Origin: Mesorhizobium liriopis
GTDB taxonomy: Bacteria > Pseudomonadota > Alphaproteobacteria > Rhizobiales > Rhizobiaceae
Direction of reading: 5' to 3'
Length of the DNA stretch: 64,000 nucleotides
NCBI RefSeq assembly: GCF_024053505.1
Contig: NZ_JAMXQS010000005.1
Location: 124,001-188,000 of the forward strand
Shown piece by piece: positions 15,630-25,093 of the stretch. Both the position numbers and the translations under genes were made by a program. Under the pieces are notes generated by a model that made no database searches, was not told where the DNA came from, and saw nothing but the letters and a program-made list of their open reading frames with translations. Position 1 is the stretch's first letter. Each line of letters starts with the position of its first letter.

Positions 15630-16697
15630 ATGACTAAACTGATGAGCAGCGCCTGGAAATCGACCGGTCTGGGCGCGCTCGCGCTCGGCCTGATGGGCGG
15701 CGCGGCATGGGCACAGGACAATGCCACGGTCGGCTTCCTGATGCCTGACCAAGGCTCGACCCGCTACGAGCAACACGATTCGCCAGGCTTCATCGGCGAG
15801 ATGAAGAAGCTCTGCGCGAGCTGCAAGGTGATCTACCAGAACGCGGACGGCGATATCGCGCGCCAGCAGCAGCAATTCAACTCGCTGATCACGCAAGGCG
15901 CGAAGGTGATCGTTCTCGATCCCGTCGACTCCACCTCCGCTGCATCGCTCGTGAAGCAGGCGCAGGCGCAGGGCGTGAAGGTGATCGCCTATGACCGCCC
16001 GATCCCCGATGCCAAGGCCGACTATTATGTGTCATTCGACAATGAGGCGATCGGCAAGGCCATCGCGGACGGGCTCGTCCAGAAGCTTAAGGCGATGGGC
16101 GCAAAGGTCGAGGACGGCGCGGGCGTGCTCCAGATCAACGGCTCGCCGGTCGATGCGGCAGCCGGGCTGATCAAGAAAGGCATCCATGCGGGTCTCGACA
16201 ATTCGGGCTTCCCGATTCTCGCCGAATACGACACGCCCGACTGGGCGCCGCCCAAAGCTCAGCAATGGGCGGCAGGCCAGATCACGCGCTTCGACACCAA
16301 GATTCTCGGCGTGGTCGCAGCCAATGACGGTACAGGGGGCGGTGCGATCGCGGCCTTCAAGGCGGCGGGCGTCGATCCGGTTCCGCCCGTCACCGGCAAT
16401 GATGCGACGATCGCAGCCCTTCAGTTGATCATTGCGGGCGACCAGTACAACACGATCTCCAAGCCCAGCGAGATCGTGGCGGCGGCTGCCGCCAACGTTA
16501 CGGTGCAACTCCTGAAAGGCGAGACACCCAAGGCGGAAACCACGCTCTACGAGACGCCCTCGCAGCTCTTCGTGCCCGCCGTAGTCACGCAGGAAAACCT
16601 TAAGGCCGAGATCATCGATAAGAAGATCCAGACCGCTGAGGAACTCTGCACCGGCCGGTACACCGAAGGCTGCAAGACGCTCGGCATCATGAACTGA
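15630..16697 (+). CDS. XylF-type sugar ABC substrate-binding protein
   Basis: 355 residues with a signal peptide (cleavage near AWA-Q, residue 28). The mature protein is a periplasmic-binding-protein type I fold of the xylose-binding group: VGFLMPDQGSTRYEQHD at the front, KVIVLDPVDSTSAASLV, KVIAYDRPIPDAKADYYVSF and VVAANDGTGGGAI. ATG 15630 follows GCGGAGG. As the first transport gene of the AraC-controlled operon it delivers a pentose, pentitol or related sugar to the permease at 17603. The specific ligand cannot be deduced. Confidence 0.9.
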   Translation: MTKLMSSAWKSTGLGALALGLMGGAAWAQDNATVGFLMPDQGSTRYEQHDSPGFIGEMKKLCASCKVIYQNADGDIARQQQQFNSLITQGAKVIVLDPVDSTSAASLVKQAQAQGVKVIAYDRPIPDAKADYYVSFDNEAIGKAIADGLVQKLKAMGAKVEDGAGVLQINGSPVDAAAGLIKKGIHAGLDNSGFPILAEYDTPDWAPPKAQQWAAGQITRFDTKILGVVAANDGTGGGAIAAFKAAGVDPVPPVTGNDATIAALQLIIAGDQYNTISKPSEIVAAAAANVTVQLLKGETPKAETTLYETPSQLFVPAVVTQENLKAEIIDKKIQTAEELCTGRYTEGCKTLGIMN

Positions 16698-16781
16698 GTC
16701 GACTGCGCGGCGTCCAGCCGAACTCCCTTGGCCGGACGCCGAACTCTTCGTGAAACAGAAATCCGAGCGAGGGCCAGTGTC

Positions 16782-17606
16782 ATGGCGAATGCATTTGACG
16801 GCGGCATAGTCGGGCGCGGCGAGGCCGTGCTTTCCCTACGCAACGTTTCCAAGAATTTCGGGGCAGTCCAAGCGCTCACCGATATCGAGCTTGACGTTTA
16901 CAAGGGCGAGGTCGTGGCGCTGGTGGGCGACAACGGCGCGGGGAAGTCCACGTTGGTGAAAATCCTGGCCGGCGTGCACCAGCCGAGTTCCGGCACCATG
17001 ACCTTCGACGGAGTGCCGGTCGTGCTCGACGGTCCGAGCGCAGCCCTCAAGCTCGGCATCGCGACGGTCTTTCAGGACCTCGCTCTCTGCGAAAACCTCG
17101 ATGTCGTCGCCAACATCTATCTCGGTCAGGAACTGAGCCCGATGGCACTCGACGAAGTGTCGATGGAGATCCGGGCTTGGACACTTCTGCGAGAGTTGTC
17201 CGCCCGCATCCCGAGCGTGCGCGAACCCATTGCCTCGCTCTCGGGTGGCCAGCGGCAAACGGTGGCCATCGCGCGTTCGCTCTTGCTTGACCCCAAGGTG
17301 ATCCTGCTCGACGAGCCGACAGCAGCTCTCGGAGTGGCGCAAACGGCCGAAGTTCTCAACCTCATCGAGCGCGTGCGCGACCGGGGTCTCGGCGTCGTCA
17401 TGATCAGCCACAACATGGAAGACGTACGCGCGGTGGCCGACCGGGTTGTGGTTTTGCGGTTGGGAAAAAACAACGGCGTCTTCACGCCTGACACCTCCAA
17501 CCAGGAACTCGTCAGCGCCATCACCGGCGCATCCGACAACTCCGTGTCGCGCCGCGCGAGTCGCCGTGCGGGCACGGAACATTCAGCCGGAGAGGCGCAT
17601 CCATGA
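16782..17606 (+). CDS. sugar ABC ATP-binding protein, single nucleotide-binding domain
   Basis: 274 residues containing Walker A GDNGAGKSTL, signature LSGGQRQTVAIARSL, Walker B VILLDEPTAALG and the switch His in VMISHNMEDV. Most CUT2 sugar ATPases (RbsA, XylG, about 500 residues) have two fused domains; this one has a single domain, as in the fructose system FrcA of rhizobia. It would have to act as a homodimer. The stop overlaps the permease start (ATGA at 17603-17606). ATG 16782 lies 84 bases after the binding-protein stop. Confidence 0.9.
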   Translation: MANAFDGGIVGRGEAVLSLRNVSKNFGAVQALTDIELDVYKGEVVALVGDNGAGKSTLVKILAGVHQPSSGTMTFDGVPVVLDGPSAALKLGIATVFQDLALCENLDVVANIYLGQELSPMALDEVSMEIRAWTLLRELSARIPSVREPIASLSGGQRQTVAIARSLLLDPKVILLDEPTAALGVAQTAEVLNLIERVRDRGLGVVMISHNMEDVRAVADRVVVLRLGKNNGVFTPDTSNQELVSAITGASDNSVSRRASRRAGTEHSAGEAHP

Positions 17607-18862
17607 GCACCGTTTCCAAGCCGGTCGCAAGCAGAGCGCCATTGATGGACCGGGCCGACGAGCGGCTGCAAGATCGCTCCGGCATTGCCGGTTCGGTTCG
17701 CGGCTTCATCGACCGTGTACGTTCGGGCGATCTCGGCTCCCTGCCCGTGGTGGTCGGCCTCGTTGTGATCGCGGCCATTTTCCAGTCGATCAATCCAATC
17801 TTTCTGTCGCCCAACAACCTCGTTAACCTGCTCTTCGACTGCTCGACCATCGGTGTAATCGCGCTCGGCATCGTGTGCATCCTGATGGTGGGCGAGATAG
17901 ACCTTTCCGTCGGCTCGGTCAGCGGCTTTGCGTCAGCGCTCACCGGCGTGCTCTGGGTCAACCATGGCTGGCCGGTCGCGGGGGCGATCCTCGGCGCCCT
18001 TCTGGTCGGGGCACTCATCGGCTCGATCTATGCTTTCCTTTACAACCGCTTCGGCATGCCGAGCTTCGTGTCGACGCTCGCCGGCCTGCTCGCGGTGCTC
18101 GGGCTCCAGCTCTACATTCTGGGCTCCACCGGCTCGATCAACCTGCCTTACGACACCGCGCTCGTGAATTTTGGGCAGATCCTGATCATGCCGGGCTGGG
18201 TGTCCTCAGCACTCGTGGTGGTGGCGGGCGTCGTCCTTCTTCTTACCAAGATGCGCAACGCCGCGCGTCGGCGTGCGGCAGGGCTTTCGGCGCGATCGAC
18301 GGGCGCCATCGTCTTTCAGGCGGCGGTGATCACAATCCTGCTCGGGCTCGTCGTCTTCTACCTCAACCAGGCGCGCGGCGTGCCGTGGATGTTCGGGCTC
18401 TTCGTCGGCTTGGTTCTTCTGATGAACTACGCTTTCACGCGCACCCGGTGGGGCCGGATCCTCACCGCCGTGGGCGGCAACCGCGAGGCGGCACGGCGCG
18501 CGGGCATCAATGTGCGAATGGTCTATGCTTCGGCCTTTGTGCTTTGCTCGACTCTGGCCGCGGCCGGCGGCGTGCTTGCGGCCGCACGTCTTGCCTCGTC
18601 AAGTCAGCAAGCCGGCACGGGCGACGTCAACCTCAACGCCATTGCAGCAGCCGTGATCGGCGGCACCAGCCTATTCGGCGGACGCGGCAGCGCCTATTCG
18701 GCGCTTCTCGGCATCATCGTCATCCAGGCCATCGCCAGCGGGCTGACGCTTCTCGATCTGTCTTCCTCGCTTCGCTACATGATCACCGGCGGGGTGCTGG
18801 CGGTCGCGGTGATCGTGGACTCGCTCGCCCGACGCTCGCGCGTCTCCCATGGCCGAGCCTAA
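17603..18862 (+). CDS. sugar ABC transporter permease, XylH type
   Basis: 419 residues with about ten or more hydrophobic segments, typical of CUT2 permeases. The motif region [19 protein letters not shown] is the conserved cytoplasmic loop that meets the ATPase, and [21 protein letters not shown] is the other family signature. The N-terminal 50 residues are polar ([12 protein letters not shown]) and probably cytoplasmic. It overlaps the ATPase gene by four bases, showing translational coupling, and is followed 16 bases on by the SDR gene. Confidence 0.92.
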   Translation: MSTVSKPVASRAPLMDRADERLQDRSGIAGSVRGFIDRVRSGDLGSLPVVVGLVVIAAIFQSINPIFLSPNNLVNLLFDCSTIGVIALGIVCILMVGEIDLSVGSVSGFASALTGVLWVNHGWPVAGAILGALLVGALIGSIYAFLYNRFGMPSFVSTLAGLLAVLGLQLYILGSTGSINLPYDTALVNFGQILIMPGWVSSALVVVAGVVLLLTKMRNAARRRAAGLSARSTGAIVFQAAVITILLGLVVFYLNQARGVPWMFGLFVGLVLLMNYAFTRTRWGRILTAVGGNREAARRAGINVRMVYASAFVLCSTLAAAGGVLAAARLASSSQQAGTGDVNLNAIAAAVIGGTSLFGGRGSAYSALLGIIVIQAIASGLTLLDLSSSLRYMITGGVLAVAVIVDSLARRSRVSHGRA

Positions 18863-18878
18863 GCAAAGGGAGAAGCCT

Positions 18879-19607
18879 ATGGCACAAGAAATGATGGGCA
18901 AGGTCGCAGCCGTGACGGGCGCGGCCTCCGGGATCGGCCTCGAATGCGCGCGGGCCATGCTCGCGGCGGGCGCCAAGGTCGCACTGGTGGACCGGGCGGA
19001 AGATCGGCTCAAGGAACTCTGCGCAGAGCTCGGGGCCAACGCCTTTCCGGTCGTGGTCGACCTGCTCAATCCCAAAAGCGTGGACGGGATGCTGCCTGCG
19101 ATCCTCGACCATGCCGGCCAGCTCGACATCTTTCACGCCAATGCCGGCGCCTATATCGGCGGCGACGTGCTGGAAGGCGACCCGGATGCCTGGGACCGTA
19201 TGCTGAACCTCAACGTCAACGCCGCCTTCCGCACCATCCATGCCGTTCTGCCGCACATGAAGGAGCGCGGCACGGGCGATGTGATCGTCACAAGTTCGAT
19301 CGCGGGCGTGGTGCCCGTCGTCTGGGAGCCGATTTACACAGCGTCCAAATTCGCCGTGCAGGCCTTCGTGCATACGGTGCGGAGACAGGTCGCGAAACAC
19401 GGCATCCGCGTCGGCGCGGTCCTGCCCGGGCCCGTCGTGACGGCCCTCCTGAGCGACTGGCCGAAGGCCAAAATGGAGGAGGCGCTCGCCAACGGTTCGC
19501 TGATGGAGCCGAAAGAAGTGGCCGACTGCGTGCTCTTCATGCTGTCGCGGCCGCGCAATGTCACCATCCGCGACCTCGTGATCGTGCCCAACAGCGTCGA
19601 ACTCTGA
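18879..19607 (+). CDS. SDR sugar alcohol dehydrogenase (ribitol-dehydrogenase-like)
   Basis: 242 residues. Cofactor loop TGAASGIG near the start, NAGAYIGG, and serine/tyrosine/lysine catalytic set in [23 protein letters not shown]. Start ATG 18879 follows AAAGGGAG. Its position between a pentose/pentitol importer and an FGGY kinase (now broken) is the arrangement seen in rhizobial polyol operons: dehydrogenase makes a ketose, kinase phosphorylates it. So a pentitol such as ribitol, arabitol or xylitol is the likely substrate, by inference from context. Confidence 0.85.
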   Translation: MAQEMMGKVAAVTGAASGIGLECARAMLAAGAKVALVDRAEDRLKELCAELGANAFPVVVDLLNPKSVDGMLPAILDHAGQLDIFHANAGAYIGGDVLEGDPDAWDRMLNLNVNAAFRTIHAVLPHMKERGTGDVIVTSSIAGVVPVVWEPIYTASKFAVQAFVHTVRRQVAKHGIRVGAVLPGPVVTALLSDWPKAKMEEALANGSLMEPKEVADCVLFMLSRPRNVTIRDLVIVPNSVEL

Positions 19608-19608
19608 G

Positions 19609-20145
19609 ATGGCGACAGGGCATTTCATCGGGGTGGATGTCGGCACAGGCAGCGCGCAGGCCCGTGTCTTCAATGCGAGCGGCACCATGCTCGCATCCGC
19701 CAAGCGGGATATCCTGATCTCTCGGGACTCCGGCGAGATCGTGGAACAGTCGAGCACGGATATCTGGCAGGCGGTCTGCGCGTGTGTTCGCGCGGCGATG
19801 GAAGAGGCCGGCATCGATCCCGCTTGAGTGGGTGGAATCGGCTTCGACGCAACCTGTTCGCAGGTCGTGCTGGGCGAAGAGGGAACGCCGTTTTCGGCGA
19901 GTCCGTCCAACGATGCTGAGCGCAACATCATCGTCTGGATGGACCATCGTGCCACCGATCAAGCACGGCGGATCAATGCGACCTCGCATCCGGTGCTGGC
20001 CTATGTCAGCGGCGTAATCTCGCCTGAGATGGAAACGTCCAAGCTTCTCTGGCTCGCCGAGAACAAGCCTGACACGTTCGTTAGAGCCTGAGCCTTCATG
20101 GACCTCACGGACTTCCTCACTTGAAAGGCGAGCGGAAGCCTCGCG
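19609..20145 (+). pseudogene. FGGY carbohydrate kinase, truncated and with three in-frame TGA codons
   Basis: The frame starts ATG 19609 (GVDVGTGSAQARVF, the ATP-binding phosphate-1 motif) and carries family motifs [29 protein letters not shown] and FMDLTDFLT. It is interrupted by TGA at 19825-19827, 20089-20091 and 20122-20124; the third replaces the Trp of the family string DLTDFLTWKA. The reading frame is otherwise unbroken, so point mutation rather than indels caused the loss. Homology stops near 20145, about one third of a normal 500-550-residue kinase, where it meets an M20 peptidase fragment on the other strand. Start is one base after the SDR stop, showing it was part of the operon. 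Confidence 0.88.
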
Positions 20146-20158
20146 CTCGCCCTGCATT

Positions 20159-20233
20159 CGAGATCTCAGGATGCTGATGCAGCTTCCTGCGCCAAGCTGT
20201 AAGTTCGATCAGGTCATGGTTTGTTAGTGCCAA
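20159..20233 (-). pseudogene. M20 peptidase/amidohydrolase, N-terminal fragment
   Basis: Minus-strand frame beginning TTG 20233 behind GGGAGG. It encodes the N-terminal 25 residues typical of M20 amidohydrolases of the hippurate-hydrolase type (TNHDLIELTAWRRKLHQHPE). Homology ends at about 20159, exactly where the FGGY kinase remnant stops. This is the scar of a deletion or rearrangement that joined two genes tail to tail. Confidence 0.7.
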
Positions 20234-20417
20234 GGCGGAAGCCTCCCTTCGCTCATGCAGGCTGACATGGAAACGGAAGCGGTCAGTTCGCCGGACATCT
20301 AGCCAGAGCGAGGCCGACACCAAGCGCAACCATAGCGATGCGGTTGAGCCGGGGCAGGATCAGCAATGCCTTCAATGATCTTGCAACATGTGGAGGTAAA
20401 ACCCATTCAGTGAAGCC

Positions 20418-21419
20418 TCAACTCGCCTGCCCGCCCCGTTCGCGGGCCATCACATAAAGCCCGGAACTGATTACAATAGCGATCCCGGCCCAGGCGATAA
20501 AATCTGGCCACTCTCCCCATATGAACCAGCCATACGCAATGCTCAGAAGGATGGCCACGTATTCGAAGGGTGCCACCGTGCTCGCCCGTGTGCTGCGATA
20601 GGCTTGGCTTAACAGCGTGAGGCCAACAGCCGCGATAACCCCACAGGCAGCCATCAGCAGAAGGTCCCTGACACTCGGATCAGACCAGCTGCGCATCAAA
20701 AACGAGAGGCTCTTGTGCATTCCTTCAGTTGAGCCGCTGCCTCCAAAAGCCATCGCAAGAACGATCCCGGCGAGAAGGTAGACCCCATTTCCGTAGAAGG
20801 TCATCACTGCGGCACTGTTTGTCTCGCCCAACTTGCGCGCGAGCGTTTGCGACACGGCATAGGTGAGCGCGGCCAGAACGGGCAGAAGGGTGGCTGCATC
20901 GAACACGACTGTACCCGGGCGGATGATCACCAAGACACCCAGAAAGCCCATCAGCACGGCCACCCAGCGCGGTGCATCGACGCTCTCGCGCAGAAAGAAT
21001 GCAGAGAGAATGGTGATGAAGAGTGGTGCCACGAAGAAGATCGCAACGCAGGTCGCGAGTGGCAGCGCTGCAAAGGCCAAATAGTAGGACGTGTAGGAAA
21101 CAAACATGATCGCGCCCCGTGCGGCAAGTAGCGGCGCACTTTTCGAAACCAGTGTCGAGACCCCTCCGGTAACAGCGACGAGGGCTAGCAGAAGTGGCAG
21201 AGCGACGAGGCTTCGGATCGTCATTGCCTGGTGGACCGGATAGGTGTCACTGAGCAGCTTGATGATCACATCCTGAGCGGAGAACACGGCAATCCCAGCC
21301 ACGAGCGAGACGATGCCGAGCGTGGCGTCATTTCGGCTCGCAACGGGCGGAATAGCCTCGGTCTGAGCTGAAGAGGATGAAATGTGGGTCAACGCGCTGA
21401 GGTCTCTTTGAAAGAGCAA
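20418..21419 (-). CDS. EamA/DMT family transporter
   Basis: About 333 residues with ten predicted hydrophobic helices in two EamA halves (LVAGIAVFSAQDVIIKLL, LLMAACGVIAAVGLTLL). Members export or import metabolites such as amino acids, riboflavin or S-adenosylmethionine. The first codon here is TTG 21419; a TTG at 21392 is an alternative, and no ATG fits the N-terminus. The tail is short and basic (MARERGGQAS). It has no functional link to its neighbours. Confidence 0.85.
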   Translation of the reverse strand: MLFQRDLSALTHISSSSAQTEAIPPVASRNDATLGIVSLVAGIAVFSAQDVIIKLLSDTYPVHQAMTIRSLVALPLLLALVAVTGGVSTLVSKSAPLLAARGAIMFVSYTSYYLAFAALPLATCVAIFFVAPLFITILSAFFLRESVDAPRWVAVLMGFLGVLVIIRPGTVVFDAATLLPVLAALTYAVSQTLARKLGETNSAAVMTFYGNGVYLLAGIVLAMAFGGSGSTEGMHKSLSFLMRSWSDPSVRDLLLMAACGVIAAVGLTLLSQAYRSTRASTVAPFEYVAILLSIAYGWFIWGEWPDFIAWAGIAIVISSGLYVMARERGGQAS

Positions 21420-21765
21420 CCATAAAGCGCGGATTTACGGCAAGCATTGCTGCATGGGATGTCGAATGTTGCGCCAACCCTCAAACATGCAGCCGCAACG
21501 TACCGTGCGATCTTTCCACCAGCGATCGGCTGAAGCATGCGGGTATAAAGGTCCGACGTATGCTGGCTTCTAAAACTGAAGTTAAGTGCGCTTGCAGTGA
21601 GCTTACGGGGCCCAGCTCGTTCGAGCGACTCCTTACCCTTCATTTGAAGCTGTCACCGCCGACTGGGGAGCTTTTGCTGCAGCTGGGACTTCATGAGATC
21701 GAATTGGGTGTCCGGAAGAATCGGACATCTCAGGGTATGTCCGCAGCCAAGAGGGGCGGCTCGAA

Positions 21766-22476
21766 ATGATCGATCTATCTTGGCGCAACCTGCGTGAAAA
21801 ATGGCTGACCACCGCGGTTCTCTTACGCTCAATCCCCGTTGGGGTCGTCATCGCAGCGGGCATCGTTGCAACGACCTGGACACATTCGCTCCTGAGCAGT
21901 CACCAAGAGCTCGTTGTCCATACGTTCAAGGTAATCGATACGACCAAGGATGTTTTGATCGGCCTCGATGATGCTGAAACAGGACAACGCGGCTATCTGC
22001 TCAGTGCCGACCAACGCTATCTCGAACCGTATGCGAAAGCGTTAGACAGACTCACAACGTTGCGCGTCACGCTCGCACAGCTGATCGCGGACAATGGCGC
22101 GCAGATCGGGCGGGTTGCGCGCTTGAACACGTTGATCGATGCAAAGCTCGGTGAGCTCCAGAAATCGATCGCCTTTCACGATGAAAGCGGATTTGAAGCC
22201 GCACAGCGTGAAGAAGTCGGCATGATGGAACGCGCGACCATGGACGACATCCGCCATGTTATTGGCGAAATGACCGAGGCCGAGAAGGCGCTTCTTGCTT
22301 CGCGGCAAAGCCAAGTTGAAAGCGATGAGCACCGTATTCGCCTGGTCGCCATCGCGATCGGCCTTTGCTCTTTTCTGACACGCGCCGGCGTCGAACTCTA
22401 TCTGGCACGACGCGGGATCACGGCAGAAAACAGATCTGCCGTTCGCGCGAATGAAGCAAACGCCACTAGTTCTTGA
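21766..22476 (+). CDS. orphan CHASE3 sensor-domain protein
   Basis: 236 residues. TM1 (about 20-40, LRSIPVGVVIAAGIVATTW), a periplasmic CHASE3 domain (about 45-185, with DDAETGQRGYLLSADQRYLEPY, its best-conserved string), TM2 (about 192-215) and only some 20 cytoplasmic residues. In normal proteins CHASE3 is followed by HAMP, histidine kinase, GGDEF or methyl-accepting modules; none is present. It is either a truncated histidine kinase or a free-standing sensor that could pair with another protein. The remaining region up to 22735 shows no kinase homology. Confidence 0.8.
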   Translation: MIDLSWRNLREKWLTTAVLLRSIPVGVVIAAGIVATTWTHSLLSSHQELVVHTFKVIDTTKDVLIGLDDAETGQRGYLLSADQRYLEPYAKALDRLTTLRVTLAQLIADNGAQIGRVARLNTLIDAKLGELQKSIAFHDESGFEAAQREEVGMMERATMDDIRHVIGEMTEAEKALLASRQSQVESDEHRIRLVAIAIGLCSFLTRAGVELYLARRGITAENRSAVRANEANATSS

Positions 22477-22735
22477 GAAACACAGATCGAAGTCTACTGA
22501 GCCGAGCACGATTGATGAGCCACATCGTGGGCTGAAAGCGCTGCTTTAAGTGTGCTCACAAATGCAGTCCTGATACTGGAGTTCCCGCGACGGACCTTGG
22601 AACTTCGGTGTAGCTGCGGCCACGATGCAGAACGCAGCGCTGCTTGACCATTCTATCCCGGCTGCGGCCTCACGGCGCTACGCCGCCGACCAGCGGCGCG
22701 GTCCGCGCCGGGCGATATGGAAGCGGAATGATCGA

Positions 22736-23788
22736 TCAGGCTGCATTCCAGCTAGAAATAATTGGCGGGTTGAGGCGACGGAAGCCGTCTTGGCGCTCGT
22801 AAGGGAAGTGTGGATAGGGCGCGGGGACGTGGCTCGCTCTATCGAGCTTGGAGATTTGATCTTCAGTCAAGCGCCAACCAGCCGCGCCCAGATTGTCACG
22901 CAGCTGCGCCTCGTTGCGAGCGCCGATGATCACGGACGATACGGTCGGCCGCCCCATGAGCCAGTTGAGGGCGACTTGCGGCACGGTCTTATCCGTTTCC
23001 TCCGCCACCTCTTGCAGCGCATCGACGACCTCGAACAGGTGTTCGTCATTTACCGGCGGACCGAAGCTTGCCGTGTCATGAAGGCGGCTTTGTTCGGGCA
23101 ACGGTGTGCTGCGCCTGATCTTGCCGGTAAGGCGCCCCCAGCCAAGCGGGCTCCACACCAGTGCACCCAACCCCTGATCTGCACCCAGCGGCATGAGATC
23201 CCATTCATAATCGCGGCCGATCAGAGAATAATACACCTGATTGGCGACGAAGCGCGGCCAGCCATGACGCTCAGCAACACCCAGCGCCTTCATGACCTGC
23301 CAACCCGAGAAGTTCGACACGCCGGCATAGCGAACCTTGCCGTCGCGAATAAGCATGTCCAGCGTCGACAACACTTCCTCGACAGGCGTCGTCGCATCGA
23401 AGGCATGGAGTTGCAGAAGATCGAGATAGTCCGTGTCGAGCCGTCTCAACGCTGCCTCGACCGAGCGAACCAGCCGAAGCCGAGAGGTTCCGGCATCGTT
23501 AGGACCATCACCCATCGGCAGGCCGGTCTTGGTAGAAATCAGCACATGGTCGCGCCGACCCTTGAGCGCAGCGCCCAACACCGCTTCGGACGCACCGCCC
23601 GAATAGACGTCGGCCGTGTCGAACAGGTTCAAGCCGGCTTCAAGGCAGATGTCGATCAGGCGCCGGGCCTCTTCGACATCCGTGTTGCCCCATGCCCCAA
23701 ACAGTGGTCCGGTGCCGCCAAATGTGCCTGCGCCGAAACTCAAGACAGACACCTTGAGGCCCGAACGGCCGAGCGAACGATATTCCAT
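22736..23788 (-). CDS. aldo/keto reductase
   Basis: 350 residues of the AKR barrel. Start MEYRSLGRSGLKVSVLSFGAG; catalytic Asp/Tyr in DTADVYSGGASE, Lys in LISTKTGLP, His in LLQLHAFDA; NADPH site strings KVRYAGVSNFSGWQ and SSVIIGARNEAQL. It most resembles the YajO/potassium-channel-beta-like group that reduces aldehydes and ketones. ATG 23788 chosen on the conserved start. It is divergent from a LysR regulator that probably controls it; the 104-bp gap holds AGTC/GACT arms at 23853-23864. Confidence 0.93.
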   Translation of the reverse strand: MEYRSLGRSGLKVSVLSFGAGTFGGTGPLFGAWGNTDVEEARRLIDICLEAGLNLFDTADVYSGGASEAVLGAALKGRRDHVLISTKTGLPMGDGPNDAGTSRLRLVRSVEAALRRLDTDYLDLLQLHAFDATTPVEEVLSTLDMLIRDGKVRYAGVSNFSGWQVMKALGVAERHGWPRFVANQVYYSLIGRDYEWDLMPLGADQGLGALVWSPLGWGRLTGKIRRSTPLPEQSRLHDTASFGPPVNDEHLFEVVDALQEVAEETDKTVPQVALNWLMGRPTVSSVIIGARNEAQLRDNLGAAGWRLTEDQISKLDRASHVPAPYPHFPYERQDGFRRLNPPIISSWNAA

Positions 23789-23892
23789 GGCGATGTTCTC
23801 AGTTGAATTGCTGTCGTGAGAAGGGAAGTAGCTTCCACAGGCCGGATGACCTAGTCTGTCGACTGGAACATCATCTGTGAACTCAAGGAACA

Positions 23893-24807
23893 ATGGCGCG
23901 AACGGAAACCAATCGATCTGGTGAAATGGAGGTGTTCGTCCGTGTGGTCGAGCAAGGCGGCTTTTCCTCTGCCGCCCGGATCAGTCGCATGACGCCTTCG
24001 GCCGTCAGCAAGCTCATTGCCCGATTGGAGAAGCGGCTCGGCGTGCGCCTGATCAACCGATCGACACGCGTCCTGCAACTGACTTCGGAAGGTTGCGTGT
24101 TCTACGAGCGGGCAGCACGCATCCTTGCCGATATCGCGGACGCAGAACGCAATGCAGGTGCCGGCGAAAAGCCGAAAGGACGCATCCGATTGAACACCAG
24201 CGCATCCTACGCAACGCACATCCTGGCCCCGATCCTGCCTGAGTTCCTAGAGCACTTTCCCGGCGTGACGGTCGATCTGATCCAGACTGACACCATTGTG
24301 GACCTTATCGCCGAGCGAACAGACGTGGCAGTGCGTGCGGGACCGATGAAGAGCTCAAGCCTCGTTGCGCGCAAGCTTGGCGATACCCGAATGGTCATCG
24401 TCGGAGCCCCAACCTACTTCGCCCGTTTCGGCACACCAGAAACGCTCGCAGAGCTCGGTCACCACAGGCGACTAGGTCTCTCATACATCCGCACCATCGA
24501 TGGATGGCCCTTCAAGGACGGGCGTGAAACCATTGTCGTGCCTGTCGCCGGGCGGGTTCAGGCGAGCGACGGAGAAGCACTGCGCCAGCTGGCGCTTGGC
24601 GGCGCTGGTCTGGTTCGCCTTGCCGCATTCACCGTGCGCGAGGACATTGCCTCCGGTCGCCTTTGCCCTGTGCTCGAACAGCTAAACCCATGTGACACGG
24701 AAGCCTTTCACGCTGTTCATATTGGACATGGGGGGCCGCTCCCTTCACGTGTTCGCGTACTGCTGGACTTTCTCGCCGAGAAAGGCAGGGTGAGTAGCGA
24801 GACCTAG
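23893..24807 (+). CDS. LysR-family regulator
   Basis: 304 residues. Winged helix-turn-helix at 10-70 (FVRVVEQGGFSSAARISRMTP, VSKLIARLEKRLGVRLINRSTR), then a co-inducer binding domain. It belongs to the group often beside oxidoreductases. AAGGA precedes the ATG. Divergent arrangement with the aldo/keto reductase suggests it activates that gene in response to a carbonyl compound or oxidant (inference). Confidence 0.92.
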   Translation: MARTETNRSGEMEVFVRVVEQGGFSSAARISRMTPSAVSKLIARLEKRLGVRLINRSTRVLQLTSEGCVFYERAARILADIADAERNAGAGEKPKGRIRLNTSASYATHILAPILPEFLEHFPGVTVDLIQTDTIVDLIAERTDVAVRAGPMKSSSLVARKLGDTRMVIVGAPTYFARFGTPETLAELGHHRRLGLSYIRTIDGWPFKDGRETIVVPVAGRVQASDGEALRQLALGGAGLVRLAAFTVREDIASGRLCPVLEQLNPCDTEAFHAVHIGHGGPLPSRVRVLLDFLAEKGRVSSET

Positions 24808-24943
24808 CGACTGCTTTTTCCAGTTCATGGATCAGAAGGCTACCTTCCGTTTTCCACTCCGCTCCACTCCACTCCTGACGAGCCTTGCGTCTGGCGCCAA
24901 CGGCAGCTTTCGGGGCACTTTCCAGACAATCAGAATGACTGGA

Positions 24944-24990
24944 AAGAGGCGCAAAGCGGAATGTCGGAATATGGGCCGAAAAATCGACGG
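24944..24990 (+). repeat. dispersed intergenic repeat, copy C (short)
   Basis: AAGAGGCGCAAAGCGGAATG followed by TATGGGCCGAAAAATCGACGG. Only the left half of the family is present. Lies 137 bases after the LysR gene. Confidence 0.65.
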
Positions 24991-25066
24991 CACGCGTTTA
25001 TGTGGTGCCACCGATAAGCTGCATTGAAAATTTCGACCGACGCGATGTCCTGAGCGCTACACGAAT

Positions 25067-25086
25067 GCCAATTTCACCGAATTGGC
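25067..25086 (-). terminator. hairpin after the SorC gene
   Basis: GCCAATT/AATTGGC arms with a six-base loop, seven bases beyond the stop codon of the last operon gene. There is no T run, so it is a weak intrinsic terminator or an RNA stabiliser. Confidence 0.35.
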
Positions 25087-25093
25087 GAGGGGG

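Noticed and set aside
19609-20145. TGA recoding (selenocysteine or tryptophan) in the FGGY kinase
   Set aside because: Other genes in the window use TGA as a normal stop, no SECIS-like hairpin is evident, and the frame is truncated, so a pseudogene is simpler.
22625-23806. 393-codon + strand frame opposite the aldo/keto reductase
   Set aside because: Antisense of a clear AKR gene; no recognisable domain.
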